This document shows, piece by piece, positions 1-8,992 of a stretch of 64,000 nt of DNA. How positions within the stretch are numbered: position 1 is the stretch's first letter; the number at the start of each line of letters is the position of its first letter. Made by a program: the position numbers and the translations under genes. Source of the stretch: CAZBMD01 sp964493325 (GTDB lineage Bacteria > Babelota > Babeliae > Babelales > RVW-14); NCBI GenBank assembly GCA_964493325.1, contig CAZBMD010000002.1, positions 193,930-257,929 on the forward strand, written 5' to 3'. The notes under the pieces are model-generated. The model saw nothing but the letters and a program-made list of their open reading frames with translations. It was not told the DNA's origin and ran no database searches.

Positions 1-250
1 AAATAGTTAATATCGAGCTTATTATGAAAAAAAGGGGTTAGGTCTTGCAAGTCATTGTCATGAATTTAACGATTTTAGGTGCTGACTTAGGCTTATTCAT
101 TAGCCTCTTTAATTATTTTAAAAAGGTTCAATATTGAAAGAAAATGCGATAAATACTTCTTTTTAGGCATGTTTTTGTGTTAAAAATATAATAGACATAT
201 AAAGACAAATTAGATATTTTTTTTCAAATGTGAAAATTTTATCAAATCCG

Positions 251-280
251 TTGACTTTTATTTGTCAAAATCCGTAAGAT
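251..280 (+). promoter_or_regulatory. Candidate sigma70-type promoter of the small secreted peptide gene
   Basis: A TTGACT box (251-256) and a TAAGAT box (275-280) are separated by 18 bases and lie about 75 bases before the start codon at 353. The rest of 1-352 is AT-rich, and I see no gene or structured RNA in it. Confidence 0.45.
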
Positions 281-352
281 TAAATTTGAAGACTAAAGTT
301 GCGTAATTTTAGTCATGTGTAGTAGTAAGTTTTTTTAGAGAGGGAGAATCTA

Positions 353-523
353 ATGAAGAAAATGATATACCTGATGCTTTTTCTAGTTCTTGCTGGCGCA
401 ACAGCCGTTTATGCTAGCAGCTTTATCAACAGCATGGATGATGAATATAGCATGGATGATGAATACGGCATGGATGATGAGCGTAGCAACTTTGATGAAG
501 ACGGATATACTGATGAGGACTAG
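353..523 (+). CDS. Small secreted acidic repeat peptide, unknown function
   Basis: This is a 56-residue ORF starting at an ATG behind a strong ribosome-binding site (GAGAGGGAGA, 6 bases upstream). Residues 1-21 form a clean signal peptide (MKKMIYLMLFLVLAGATA, then VYAS), with likely cleavage after YA or YAS. The mature part is about 35 residues and very acidic. It contains three tandem copies of a six-residue unit of the type SMDDEY, then a degenerate DED-rich tail. A promoter-like sequence precedes it and a hairpin terminator follows. I do not recognise a family. The acidic repeats could bind Ca2+ or a basic partner, but that is a guess. Its short length makes non-functionality possible, yet start signal, signal peptide and terminator agree. 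Confidence 0.65.
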   Translation: MKKMIYLMLFLVLAGATAVYASSFINSMDDEYSMDDEYGMDDERSNFDEDGYTDED

Positions 524-552
524 TTCCTAAAGCTCTATTCTAGAAATTTAAA

Positions 553-612
553 ATTACTGTAGCAACGGTCTCCCTTTCTTAAGTGAGTTTTTTGCTGCAG
601 TAATTTTTTTTT
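553..612. terminator. Probable bidirectional terminator
   Basis: ATTACTGTAGCA (553-564) pairs with TGCTGCAGTAAT (593-604), with one G-U pair, and is followed by a run of T. It lies between the convergent small peptide gene and sbcC, whose stop codon overlaps the T-run, so it may serve both. Confidence 0.6.
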
Positions 613-3331
613 ATCCACGTTCTTCAATGCGGATTATCGATCCTGATGATCCTTTTTCAATAACAAAATGAGCTGGAAAATTGTCTTTGAATTCTGGCAA
701 GTGCGATACGATAATGATTTTTGAAAAATCATTTTGGATTGAGTAGATTGCTTCCATGATGCGTGCTAGCCCTTCTTCGTCTTGAGATCCAAAACCTTCA
801 TCAATGATGAGTGTTTGTAGCGCTGTGCCAGATCGACGAGCAAGTAGTTTTGAGATTGCAATGCGGAGTGCAAAATCAACACGAAAAGCTTCGCCGCCCG
901 AGAACATTTCGTAGGGCCTTATGCCAGCGGTGTCCGAAATTTGGATATCCAGTGTCTCTTTGACCCCACCATTTTTCAAATCTCTAAGCGATTCAATAAA
1001 AATTTGAGATTGATTGTCGGTCAGTCTTGCAAGGATTGTGTTCGCTTCGCGTTCAATTTCTGGGATTGCTTCTTCGATTAAAAGAGCTTGTATTCCATTT
1101 TTTCCAAATGCTACAGCAAGGTTGCCATAATCTTCGATTTCTAGTTCTAGCGAGGTGATTTTTACCTGATTGGTATCAAAATCTTCTTTGATAGCATCAA
1201 GGGCTTTTTGTTCGCTTTCAAGGCGAGATACCGTACGCATCGACTCTTCTTTTGCTTCTATAAGTGATTTTTGCTGATTCAAAAGCTCTTCTCGTTGAGA
1301 AAGAATAAGTTGTTCGCTTTGAAGAGAGGTGTTTAAGAACTCTATTTTGGCAGAAATTTTTTCGCAAAGAGTTTTTGTTCGGCGTAGTTCGGTTTTTATA
1401 CTGCTAATTTTAAACTTTCGTTCTTGTTGAGCACTTTGCTCAAGCTCAAGAGTCTCAAGACTATTTTGTTGCTCTTCAATGCGCTTGATCTCTGCTTGAA
1501 TATTTTGAAAGAGTTCCGGATTGTACGCTAGCGTTTCTCGCTGTGAAGATAGGTTGGCAATTTCTTTTTGATATGCTTGTATTTGAGAATCTGATGAGAT
1601 GAGTTGTAGAAAAATTTTTTCCTGGTCTGCTAATAATTCTCCATCCGCTTTACGTTCTGCGGTGTGAAGAGTAATTTTTTGGAATAGCTGCTCAAGATTG
1701 GCTTGATGCGATGTATGTTCATCCTGAAGTGTTTTGATCTTTGTTGTAAGGTCCACATCTTTGGCTGCAAGTTTTATAAAGTGCTCAACCATTGACGTTT
1801 GCTGCGCGATGTCTTGGTGTTGATTGAGCAGGAGCTCTTTGAGCTTTTTTATAAGATTTGAAAGGCGATTAAAGCGGTGTCTTAAGAAGTGTTCTTGCTC
1901 GGCAAGATGAGAACTCAAAAACTGTTTGCGCTTGATGGTAAGGACCTGCTCACACAATGGGCATGATGGATTTGAAAGGTCTTGGACTGCAAGCTTTTTG
2001 TGTTCAAGTTCGCTTATTTCTTTTTTTATCCAATTGCCGCGTTGTACAAGCGTTTGGTATGTTGCACGTCGTTTTTCAAATTGTAGCTTGTCAGCTTCAA
2101 GTTTAATTTCAGCCAAGGCACGCGGTTGCATTTGTAGCTGCAGATTTGCATGATCTGTTTCTAAAATTTTTATTTGTTGGGCAAGACTTTGTATTTGCTT
2201 TGCTTTTTCGTCATGAGCCTGCAGCATTGCTTTGTAGGAAAAGTCTTTTTTTTCATGGGCAAGTCTGAGTTCGTAGATCTTTTTATCTGCTTCAGTTTTG
2301 AGCTGTGTGTAGTGTTTTTGATAAGCATCTTTAATTTTGAGAATAGATTCTTGGAGCGCAAGACTTTTTTGATGCAGGAGCGTCATTTCTTTTTCGCGAG
2401 TTAAAAGCTCTCGTCTTTGTTTTTCAAGCAGCGCAGGGTCTGGCATTTGAAGTGATTTTGCGTGAACGTTACGCCACGTTGTAATGAGCGCTTTAAACTG
2501 TACCAGTAGGTCGCTATAATTTTTTTCTAATTCTGTTTTTTCTGCCACCAAGCCTGCATACTCTTGCTTTTTTTGTTCAATTAAAAGTCGCTCTTTTTCT
2601 TTTTCAAGCACTCGCGTAGTTATTATTGTAAGTTCTTGAGAGCGAGTATTGAGTTTGACTATTTCTTCATTTGTCGCAGCAATCAGCTCATCTTTGGTTG
2701 CAAGGGCAACCGTGTATCGCTCTTGTATGAGTTGCAATATTTTTTTTTCGTCGATATATATTTTTGATTGCTCTAATGCTTTACTTTGTAGCGCGTCATA
2801 ACGAGCAAATCCTAGTATTGATGCAATAATTTGTTTTCGCTCTTTGGGAGACTTTTTTGAGAATTCGTTTGATTGTCCCTGTCTTAAAAAGGCTGAATTG
2901 GTAAACGTTTCGAAGTCAAGACCAATGAGCTGTTCAATTTTTGCTTGTGTTGTGCGAATTGTTTTATCGGTAAGTGAAATAAATTTGTTTTTTTCGCCGT
3001 CAAAGACTTCAAAATCAAGTGAGGCATAAGGCTTGCCATAGGTTTTTGCATACTCACGGCGAACGCGATAGATGCGCCAGTTAAATTCAAATTCAAGGCT
3101 TACCATCATACGGGTTTGCCCTAGACGCAGCAATCCTTCATCCGCTTTTGCGGTTCCGCTTGTTTTGCGAGCTTGGCCCCAGATGGCCCATGTCATTGCA
3201 TCAAGAAGTGCCGACTTTCCATTGCCGTTTTTCCCAGAAAGACAGATCAATGAATAATCTTTAAAATCTACAGTCTGGATTTGTTCGCCATAACTTAAAA
3301 AATTTTTGATTTCAAGTGTACGTGGTATCAT
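611..3331 (-). CDS. sbcC: SbcC/Rad50-type exonuclease subunit (SMC-like ATPase)
   Basis: This is the ATPase half of the SbcCD (Mre11-Rad50-like) nuclease, which processes DNA ends and hairpins in the cytoplasm. The 906 residues have the expected order: an N-terminal Walker A (GKNGNGKS, residues 33-40), a long coiled coil, a zinc-hook CPLC near residue 457, a second coiled coil, the ABC signature FSGGE near 810 and Walker B (IIDEGFGS) near 842. The length is within the family range. The usual sbcD partner is not adjacent: upstream lies the divergent rodA and downstream the convergent small peptide gene. The N-terminal MIPRTLEIKNF fits the family, so the start is secure. Confidence 0.93.
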   Translation of the reverse strand: MIPRTLEIKNFLSYGEQIQTVDFKDYSLICLSGKNGNGKSALLDAMTWAIWGQARKTSGTAKADEGLLRLGQTRMMVSLEFEFNWRIYRVRREYAKTYGKPYASLDFEVFDGEKNKFISLTDKTIRTTQAKIEQLIGLDFETFTNSAFLRQGQSNEFSKKSPKERKQIIASILGFARYDALQSKALEQSKIYIDEKKILQLIQERYTVALATKDELIAATNEEIVKLNTRSQELTIITTRVLEKEKERLLIEQKKQEYAGLVAEKTELEKNYSDLLVQFKALITTWRNVHAKSLQMPDPALLEKQRRELLTREKEMTLLHQKSLALQESILKIKDAYQKHYTQLKTEADKKIYELRLAHEKKDFSYKAMLQAHDEKAKQIQSLAQQIKILETDHANLQLQMQPRALAEIKLEADKLQFEKRRATYQTLVQRGNWIKKEISELEHKKLAVQDLSNPSCPLCEQVLTIKRKQFLSSHLAEQEHFLRHRFNRLSNLIKKLKELLLNQHQDIAQQTSMVEHFIKLAAKDVDLTTKIKTLQDEHTSHQANLEQLFQKITLHTAERKADGELLADQEKIFLQLISSDSQIQAYQKEIANLSSQRETLAYNPELFQNIQAEIKRIEEQQNSLETLELEQSAQQERKFKISSIKTELRRTKTLCEKISAKIEFLNTSLQSEQLILSQREELLNQQKSLIEAKEESMRTVSRLESEQKALDAIKEDFDTNQVKITSLELEIEDYGNLAVAFGKNGIQALLIEEAIPEIEREANTILARLTDNQSQIFIESLRDLKNGGVKETLDIQISDTAGIRPYEMFSGGEAFRVDFALRIAISKLLARRSGTALQTLIIDEGFGSQDEEGLARIMEAIYSIQNDFSKIIIVSHLPEFKDNFPAHFVIEKGSSGSIIRIEERG

Positions 3332-3381
3332 AAAAAATTTGGAAACTACTCAAATACTCGTTAATATCGTTTTCTTGAGAT

Positions 3382-4530
3382 ATGAGTATAACAAAAAAAA
3401 AAGATTGTGCTGCAGTTATGATGATTGATCGTCGTTACTTTCGTTATTTTGATTTTATTGGTTTTATTTTGACACTTGTTATTTTGGGCCTTGGTCTTTT
3501 ATTTGTATTTAGCGCCACCTATAAGCCTGAAAAACCGTTTTCTTTGTGCTTTAAAAAACAGGCTCTAGGTGCACTTGCTGGGATGGGGCTCTACTTTTTT
3601 TTCTGCTTAAAAGATTTGCGTAAGCTTGCTCGGTGGGGTTATTTTTTTTATTTTGTGATCTTGGCTTTGCTGGTTTACACCATTGTTGGCGGCTGGATAG
3701 GGATGGGGGCAAAGCGGTGGATATCTCTCTATTTTGTTCGAGTGCAACCATCTGAGCTTGCAAAATTATTTTTACCTGTTTTTATTGCCTACTATTTTAG
3801 TGAGCAAGAATTGCCCAAATATTATACACAGCTAAAAATTCCGCTGAGAGATTTTATTTTTCCACTGAGTGTTATTTTAATGAGTTTCTTATTGATACTT
3901 AAACAGCCAGATCTTGGTACAGCCCTGCTCGTGACTTTTTCAGGATTTGTGTTGGTGTGGTTTGTTGGTATTGATAAACGTTTTTTCTTGATTCTTGGAT
4001 TTGTTGGAATACTGGGAGCGCCCTTTTTATGGAAGTGCCTTAAGCCGTATCAGCAGAATCGTATTTTAGTTTTAATGGGCCAGGGAGATCTGCACAAGGA
4101 GCGTTATCATGTGGAGCAGTCAAAGATAGCAATAGGTTCTGGAGGCCTTGTTGGCAAGGGACTACTTTGTGGCACTCAAAATAAATTAGATTTTTTACCA
4201 GAGGATCACACCGATTTTATCTTTTCGGTAGTATGTGAAGAATGGGGTTTTTTAGGAGCTCTGCTGGTTCTTTTGTTGTTTGGACTTCTATTTTCTCGTA
4301 TAATTTTTATTATTATTTGTCTACCAGGGCTTTTTGAACAGATTGTAGCAATTGGTTTACTTGCTCATATTTTGTTTTCAGTCTGTATTAATATAGGCAT
4401 GGTAACAGGCATGCTTCCTGTTGTTGGGATCCCTCTCCCTCTTATGAGTTATGGTCTATCAAATCTCTTTGTAACGCTTGCTAGTCTTGGTTGGATTAAT
4501 AATATAGCTATTCGCCGTTTTTATTATTGA
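3382..4530 (+). CDS. rodA: Rod-shape-determining SEDS protein RodA
   Basis: This is a SEDS-family peptidoglycan glycosyltransferase of the cytoplasmic membrane, which polymerises lipid II with a partner class B PBP. The 382 residues contain about ten hydrophobic segments. RodA-like motifs are GAKRWISL and QPSELAKL near residues 110-130, KQPDLGTAL near 175, and MVTGMLPVVGIPLPLMSYG near the C-terminus. The VVGIPLPLMSYG form is typical of RodA rather than FtsW, which usually has a TKGLTLPL-type sequence. The ATG at 3382 has a weak ribosome-binding site. ATGs at 3418-3424 would remove about 13 polar residues and are possible. The gene is divergent from sbcC. No mreB, mreC or PBP2 gene is nearby. 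Confidence 0.87.
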   Translation: MSITKKKDCAAVMMIDRRYFRYFDFIGFILTLVILGLGLLFVFSATYKPEKPFSLCFKKQALGALAGMGLYFFFCLKDLRKLARWGYFFYFVILALLVYTIVGGWIGMGAKRWISLYFVRVQPSELAKLFLPVFIAYYFSEQELPKYYTQLKIPLRDFIFPLSVILMSFLLILKQPDLGTALLVTFSGFVLVWFVGIDKRFFLILGFVGILGAPFLWKCLKPYQQNRILVLMGQGDLHKERYHVEQSKIAIGSGGLVGKGLLCGTQNKLDFLPEDHTDFIFSVVCEEWGFLGALLVLLLFGLLFSRIIFIIICLPGLFEQIVAIGLLAHILFSVCINIGMVTGMLPVVGIPLPLMSYGLSNLFVTLASLGWINNIAIRRFYY

Positions 4531-4540
4531 TGAAAATTCT

Positions 4541-4568
4541 TTATACAATAATAAAAAGTATGTATAAT
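4541..4568 (+). promoter_or_regulatory. Weak candidate promoter upstream of the secreted protein at 4768
   Basis: A perfect TATAAT (4563-4568) is preceded at 16 bases by TTATAC (4541-4546), a poor -35 box. If used, it would give a leader of about 190 bases before the start at 4768. Confidence 0.3.
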
Positions 4569-4767
4569 AGTGAAGGTTTTTTGCCGTCAAAGCTTTAGTT
4601 TGAATCAATTTTAAGTAGATAGTCGATGTCATACGACAAAATAGTGATAGCTTATTTATCTGTCTTTCTAGTTTCTAACTTTATACTTCATATATTGCTT
4701 TTGGTGCAGGGAATTCATAAATTTGTACGTGAATAACATTAAATATAAATTGAGAAAGAGTTTTGAT

Positions 4768-5433
4768 ATGAAAAGATTATTAATTGCGTTGGGTCTTGTA
4801 TCATTTTTTCTAAATACTACAGAGGCAAAAAAATTAACAGGGACTCAGGTGGCATTCTTAAATTGCTCACTTGTTCCTATGCCAACAGTTACGTATCGCT
4901 TAAAAGCTTCGCAGGAACAGGCCAACAAAATTAGTGCTTTGTTATGTGATGAGACAAAATTTAAAGCGTGTGAAGCCCGAATGAATGCGTTGCCGGACAA
5001 GAATGGAGCTATTAAGTTAAAGCCTGAAGGCAAAGAATTCATCATGAAGATGATAACTCAAATGCTTGTGCCGGTGAAAGAATTTTTCTCGCATATTCAG
5101 GAGCACAGCGGCATGGTCAAACCGCTTATCGAAGAAAGCTTAAAAGAACATCCATCACTTGATGCCAAGGCCGCTGCTGGAGATACTATGGCAACCAATG
5201 CGCTTCTTATTGCTTTTTTAACAGCGCCAACAGATGATATTATTGCTCATTTTGAAGAGCGAGTTACTTCAATAGTTGAATTGAAAAAATTATCTTTAGA
5301 GTTGACCTATTTTCTCAATGACTTGACTGAAAGCTTTTCACCTCAAGTATTGCAAGCGTATGAAGAGCTTAAGCAAAAACTTGAAGCAGAAAAAAAGAGT
5401 CATGTTCAACCGCATGCAACGTCTGCTGCTTAG
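4768..5433 (+). CDS. Secreted protein of unknown function, mostly helical
   Basis: The reading frame opens at a TTG at 4723, but the ATG at 4768 is preferred. It follows GAGAAAGAG and begins a typical signal peptide (MKRLLIALGLVSFFLNTTEA), giving 221 residues. The mature protein has two Cys near the start (around LNCS and ALLCDE) and one in FKACEAR, and is otherwise predicted helical with many Lys and Glu. It ends in a low-complexity KKSHVQPHATSAA tail. I do not recognise a family. The stop overlaps the convergent glycosyltransferase gene by 4 bases, so the two genes share a tight 3' boundary without a visible terminator. Confidence 0.7.
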   Translation: MKRLLIALGLVSFFLNTTEAKKLTGTQVAFLNCSLVPMPTVTYRLKASQEQANKISALLCDETKFKACEARMNALPDKNGAIKLKPEGKEFIMKMITQMLVPVKEFFSHIQEHSGMVKPLIEESLKEHPSLDAKAAAGDTMATNALLIAFLTAPTDDIIAHFEERVTSIVELKKLSLELTYFLNDLTESFSPQVLQAYEELKQKLEAEKKSHVQPHATSAA

Positions 5434-6677
5434 CGCGTTGGTGGACACATCGAGGTTATGATCGACAAGATCTCTTTATTAAATCGGTAAGGCGGCAGTC
5501 TATCAAAAGATTCACCAAGCATTTTTTTTGTTTTTTTATCAAAAAGCATATTTTTAACAAGAGGTCTAAGTTTTGAAAAAGACTTTACCTCATAACCCAA
5601 TTTATTTGTAAGAACAAATCTTGTTACTTCTTTCTCCCAAAAAATATTTGTTGCAACAGCGTCAATGAGCATAGGCAGTTTGAGTATCGCTGCCTCGCTC
5701 ATACTGGCTGGCCCTGGCTTGGTAATAAGAAGGTCTGATGCTGCCATAAGATCTGATATTTTGTCGGTAAAAGGAATGCAAGAAAGCGATACGAGCGGAT
5801 TACATTTTATCTTTTTGAGACGCTTGATAATTTTTGTATTGCGCCCAACGCACGCAAGAACATGCAGCGGGAACGAGCAACGAGCAAGAGCTTTAAAGTA
5901 GCGGTATGTTTGATTTGAGCCAGCTCCGCCCATGATGATGGCAACAACTGGTTTGTCAGTCGGAATATTCCACTCAGTCTTTATTTTTTTAATATCTTTT
6001 TTTTCAAAAAACTGATTTCTAACCGGGAAGCCAATAGGTTTTATTTTATGTAAGTTTTGATTTTTAAGCGGCGCAATAAATTTATGTGCGCTTTCCTCAT
6101 TGCCGGTAGTGATTACCATGTGCGAGTGTCGCGCTTTTTCCATGCCAATAGTCCACATAGTAAGGTCATAATCAAGGCTGACCAGAAGATAAGGGATCCG
6201 GCAGCGATGAGCAGCATCACTGGCCGGCAAATTGAGCACAGGGATAACCGAAATAACAAGATCAGGCTGTTCTTTGCAAAAATAATCATAAAACAGAGAT
6301 TCTTCTTTCGCCTGTTGCCAGGTAATCACCTTGGGCGCTATATAGCGGCAAAAGAAATTAGTCGTGCGAATCCAGCCAGATTGAATCATGCTATTGTATA
6401 ATGATTCTCCATCATAGGACCCAAAGCTTATCTTTTTTACAAAATCAATTGGGGCAAGAATTTCTTCAAATGGGTTGATAATTGAGACTTGGTATTTGTC
6501 TTGCAAGAGGTGTTGAAGCTCTTGACTGGTTGACATGTGGCAAGACCCTCCCTTACTTGTCAGGATAATAACTTTTTTTAGGGGGGTGGGTTCTGTTGAA
6601 TGAGCTTTTGATTGAGCATGTAGAGGCTCTGTTGCTAATATAAATAGAGCAAAAAAGGCGAAAATGTGCTGAATCAC
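5430..6677 (-). CDS. GT28/MGDG-synthase-like glycosyltransferase with an N-terminal signal sequence
   Basis: The protein resembles the monogalactosyldiacylglycerol synthase/MurG-type glycosyltransferases (GT-B fold), which transfer a sugar from a nucleotide sugar to a lipid. The N-terminal domain has LTSKGGSCHMSTSQEL near residues 40-55, in the place of the usual GGGH loop. The C-terminal donor-binding half has VVAIIMGGAGSNQTY and ITKPGPASMSEAAILKLPM, matching the family's GGxG and KPGG-like motifs. A GTG start is chosen because AGGAG lies 7 bases upstream. Residues 1-22 (ending EPLHA) look like a signal peptide, which is odd for an enzyme that uses cytosolic nucleotide sugars; it may instead be a membrane anchor. 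The natural substrate cannot be told from sequence. The family call is fairly secure. Confidence 0.78.
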   Translation of the reverse strand: MIQHIFAFFALFILATEPLHAQSKAHSTEPTPLKKVIILTSKGGSCHMSTSQELQHLLQDKYQVSIINPFEEILAPIDFVKKISFGSYDGESLYNSMIQSGWIRTTNFFCRYIAPKVITWQQAKEESLFYDYFCKEQPDLVISVIPVLNLPASDAAHRCRIPYLLVSLDYDLTMWTIGMEKARHSHMVITTGNEESAHKFIAPLKNQNLHKIKPIGFPVRNQFFEKKDIKKIKTEWNIPTDKPVVAIIMGGAGSNQTYRYFKALARCSFPLHVLACVGRNTKIIKRLKKIKCNPLVSLSCIPFTDKISDLMAASDLLITKPGPASMSEAAILKLPMLIDAVATNIFWEKEVTRFVLTNKLGYEVKSFSKLRPLVKNMLFDKKTKKMLGESFDRLPPYRFNKEILSIITSMCPPTR

Positions 6678-6748
6678 GTGCTATCTCCTGTAGCTTAGTA
6701 CTAAAAATGGGTCAAAAATTTTTCAAGAAATCAGGATGTTTGGATATC

Positions 6749-7597
6749 TTATTTGTCGGCAATACGTCTTTTATAGACAACAAGAATCCCCATTATAACA
6801 AGAAAAAACAGGGTATGCACTAGGGGGGACTGGCGTAGGTCTTGATGCGCCCACCAAGGCATTGCTTCTGCTGGTGGGTACGTGATAATCGGCATGCGGC
6901 GTAACAGAACTTTGACGAAAACAAGGCCTGCATGGGCCCCCATGCCCGTATATAGTTTGCCCGAAACAATAAAAATGAGATTAAGAAGGAATCCAAGTAA
7001 AAAGAGGCCCAGTCCCAGCTGCCAGTCTTGTGTAACCAAGTTAAGCGGGCACAAAAGATCATGGACGAGAGAGAAAATGATTGAGGTAATAAAAGCACTG
7101 ACTAGTGGAGACCAGTCTTGCGCCCAGTAGAGGTACAGCGTACCACGAAAAATAAGCTCTTCGCTCCACGCTAAAAAAAATGTGGCAACAAACCCAAGAA
7201 GGATGCTTCCTGCTAGTGACAGCGAAAAATTAAGCCCGGCAGGGTCAAATTGTACAATGCCTAAACCTACAAGGGAAAGCAAGAGAGCTATGTGCAGCGA
7301 GCTGAATAGTAAAAAATAGAAGAAAAAACTTTTTATCCACGATGATCGATAAAAAAAATAGATATTTTTTTCAAGAAAAATTTTTAGCAGTGCTTGCCTG
7401 CTTGTTAAAAGGAGGAGAAAAATGTGAGCAATGACAATCGTCATGAAAGCAATTTTTCCGACCCCACGATTTGCAAGAAGATTGAATGACGGATCAAATA
7501 AATTTGTGATCGGTTGTACAATCTGAAAGGTAACGAAAATAGAAAAGGCCGATAGACATACCGGCCCTAAAATGCTCCACATTTTTTTCAATGACAT
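6749..7597 (-). CDS. CPBP-family (CAAX protease-like) intramembrane metalloprotease
   Basis: This is a polytopic membrane protein of 282 residues with about seven hydrophobic segments. The diagnostic EExxxR motif is present as EELIFRG near residue 147, followed by a His in SLVHDLL near 178 and a membrane segment with a conserved Asn (FLLNLIF). These are the glutamate and histidine positions of the CPBP/Abi family, whose bacterial members act as intramembrane proteases; the substrate is unknown. The gene lies 33 bases after the HU gene on the same strand and 71 bases before the glycosyltransferase gene, so the three may be co-transcribed. Confidence 0.82.
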   Translation of the reverse strand: MSLKKMWSILGPVCLSAFSIFVTFQIVQPITNLFDPSFNLLANRGVGKIAFMTIVIAHIFLLLLTSRQALLKIFLEKNIYFFYRSSWIKSFFFYFLLFSSLHIALLLSLVGLGIVQFDPAGLNFSLSLAGSILLGFVATFFLAWSEELIFRGTLYLYWAQDWSPLVSAFITSIIFSLVHDLLCPLNLVTQDWQLGLGLFLLGFLLNLIFIVSGKLYTGMGAHAGLVFVKVLLRRMPIITYPPAEAMPWWAHQDLRQSPLVHTLFFLVIMGILVVYKRRIADK

Positions 7598-7630
7598 GAA
7601 GTGTATCCAGGTGAAAAAAGAGAAAAATAA

Positions 7631-7909
7631 TTAAACAGAGCGAATCTGTTCTTTAAGATGCTTCCCTGCTTTGAAACGAGGAACAAAAATAGCAGGAAGG
7701 CTAATTCTTTCCTTTGTTGCTGGGTTGATACCAACGCGAGCAGGACGCTTGGAGATCCAGAATGTTCCGAAGCCGGTCAATGAAAGTTTGCCACCTTTTT
7801 TGAGTGTTCGTTCAATAATTCTGGTGAATGAAGCAAGAACTTTTGCCACATCTTTTTTGCTGAAATTTGTTTCTTCGCTGAGCGCGTTTATCAGTTCACT
7901 CTTATTCAT
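7631..7909 (-). CDS. hup: HU/IHF-family DNA-binding protein
   Basis: The 92-residue protein matches the full HU length. It has the helical dimerisation part (MNKSELINALSEETNFSKKD), the GFGTFWISKRPAR strand region and the R-x-NPAT arm (GINPATKERISLPA), followed by the family's VPRFKAGKHLKE ending. It is a nucleoid-associated protein that bends DNA. AGGAGA stands upstream of the ATG. It is the first gene of a likely HU-CPBP-glycosyltransferase run on the minus strand. Whether it is HU alpha/beta or IHF-like cannot be decided from one sequence. Confidence 0.95.
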   Translation of the reverse strand: MNKSELINALSEETNFSKKDVAKVLASFTRIIERTLKKGGKLSLTGFGTFWISKRPARVGINPATKERISLPAIFVPRFKAGKHLKEQIRSV

Positions 7910-8104
7910 AGAGATCTCCTAAAAATTATGTAACTTATTATGGAACAGTTTCAGTGTGAAATCTAAATTTTGTTGGTGCGTTTGTCAAGAAAAAGCACTT
8001 AAAGATCAGTAGGTTTAATGTAAATTTTGTATTGATATTATTACCCTTCAAAAAATAACGCTGTTATATGATGATTGGTTAATTATTCTTTTCTGTGTGA
8101 AACG

Positions 8105-8132
8105 TTGTTTTGCGACTTAATTGCGGTATAAT
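8105..8132 (+). promoter_or_regulatory. Candidate promoter of tatD
   Basis: TTGTTT (8105-8110) and TATAAT (8127-8132) are spaced by 16 bases, about 40 bases before the tatD start. The 7920-8104 stretch between HU and tatD is AT-rich with no gene seen. Confidence 0.5.
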
Positions 8133-8173
8133 TTATTTAATAATTAAAGCTATATTTATAAAAAGGAGTTTAT

Positions 8174-8992
8174 ATGTTCATAGATACACATTGTCATCTT
8201 AATATCATGGCAAAAAAAGAGTTTGATACATTATTACTTCCCGAGCAATTTACCATTATTCAGCAGATTGTGGATCAGGCAAAAATGTCTGGTGTTGGGG
8301 CTATTGTCAATGTTGGAACAAGTTTGCCAGAAAGTATTAATTCGATTGAAATTGCTAAAAAATTTCAGCATGTTTATGCAGCCGTTGCTTTGCATCCATG
8401 CGATTGCACAGATTCTTGGAAAAAAGATTTTGAAGAAATTAAAAAATTAGTTATCAAAAAAGAAGAAAATAAAATTGTTGCGATTGGCGAAACCGGGTTA
8501 GATTTTTATCATAAGCCGTTTGAAAAGCAGCGACAACAAGATGCGTTTAAAGCTCAAATTGAGCTTGCTCTTGAATTTAATTTACCTCTTAGTTTTCATG
8601 TCAGAGAGGCTGGAGATGAATTTTTAAAAGTACTTGAGGAGTATGTTAAAGAAATTAAAAATGGTGTCATTCATTGCTTCTCTCAAAAGGCTGATTTTGC
8701 AAAAATAGTTGTTGATTGGGGTCTGTTTGTAGGTATTGATGCCCCAATTGGATACCCAAAAAATGACTGGCTGCGCGAAGTTGTTGCGGGTATTCCTCTT
8801 GACAATATTGTTCTAGAAACTGATGCGCCTTTTCTACCTCCAGTAGAATATCGTGGCAAGCAAAATTCTCCTGTTTATCTTCCTTTATTTGCAAAAATTA
8901 TTGCAGATCTTAAAGGGATATCTCTTGAGGAGCTAGAAAAAGTTACAACCATGAATGCGATAACATTATTTGATTTGCCGCTGAGTGAATAA
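8174..8992 (+). CDS. tatD: TatD-family metal-dependent hydrolase/DNase
   Basis: This is a TIM-barrel amidohydrolase of the TatD family (3'-5' exonuclease/DNase activity in characterised members). All metal ligands are visible: DTHCHLN at residues 4-10, the Glu in AIGETGLDFYH near 106, SFHVREA near 140, VIHCFSQ near 165 and the Asp in ETDAPFLPP near 218. The length of 272 is standard. AAAAGGAG lies 6 bases before the ATG. Its 3' end overlaps the convergent YdjM-like gene by 27 bases. It is not in an operon with methionyl-tRNA synthetase, as is often seen elsewhere. Confidence 0.94.
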   Translation: MFIDTHCHLNIMAKKEFDTLLLPEQFTIIQQIVDQAKMSGVGAIVNVGTSLPESINSIEIAKKFQHVYAAVALHPCDCTDSWKKDFEEIKKLVIKKEENKIVAIGETGLDFYHKPFEKQRQQDAFKAQIELALEFNLPLSFHVREAGDEFLKVLEEYVKEIKNGVIHCFSQKADFAKIVVDWGLFVGIDAPIGYPKNDWLREVVAGIPLDNIVLETDAPFLPPVEYRGKQNSPVYLPLFAKIIADLKGISLEELEKVTTMNAITLFDLPLSE

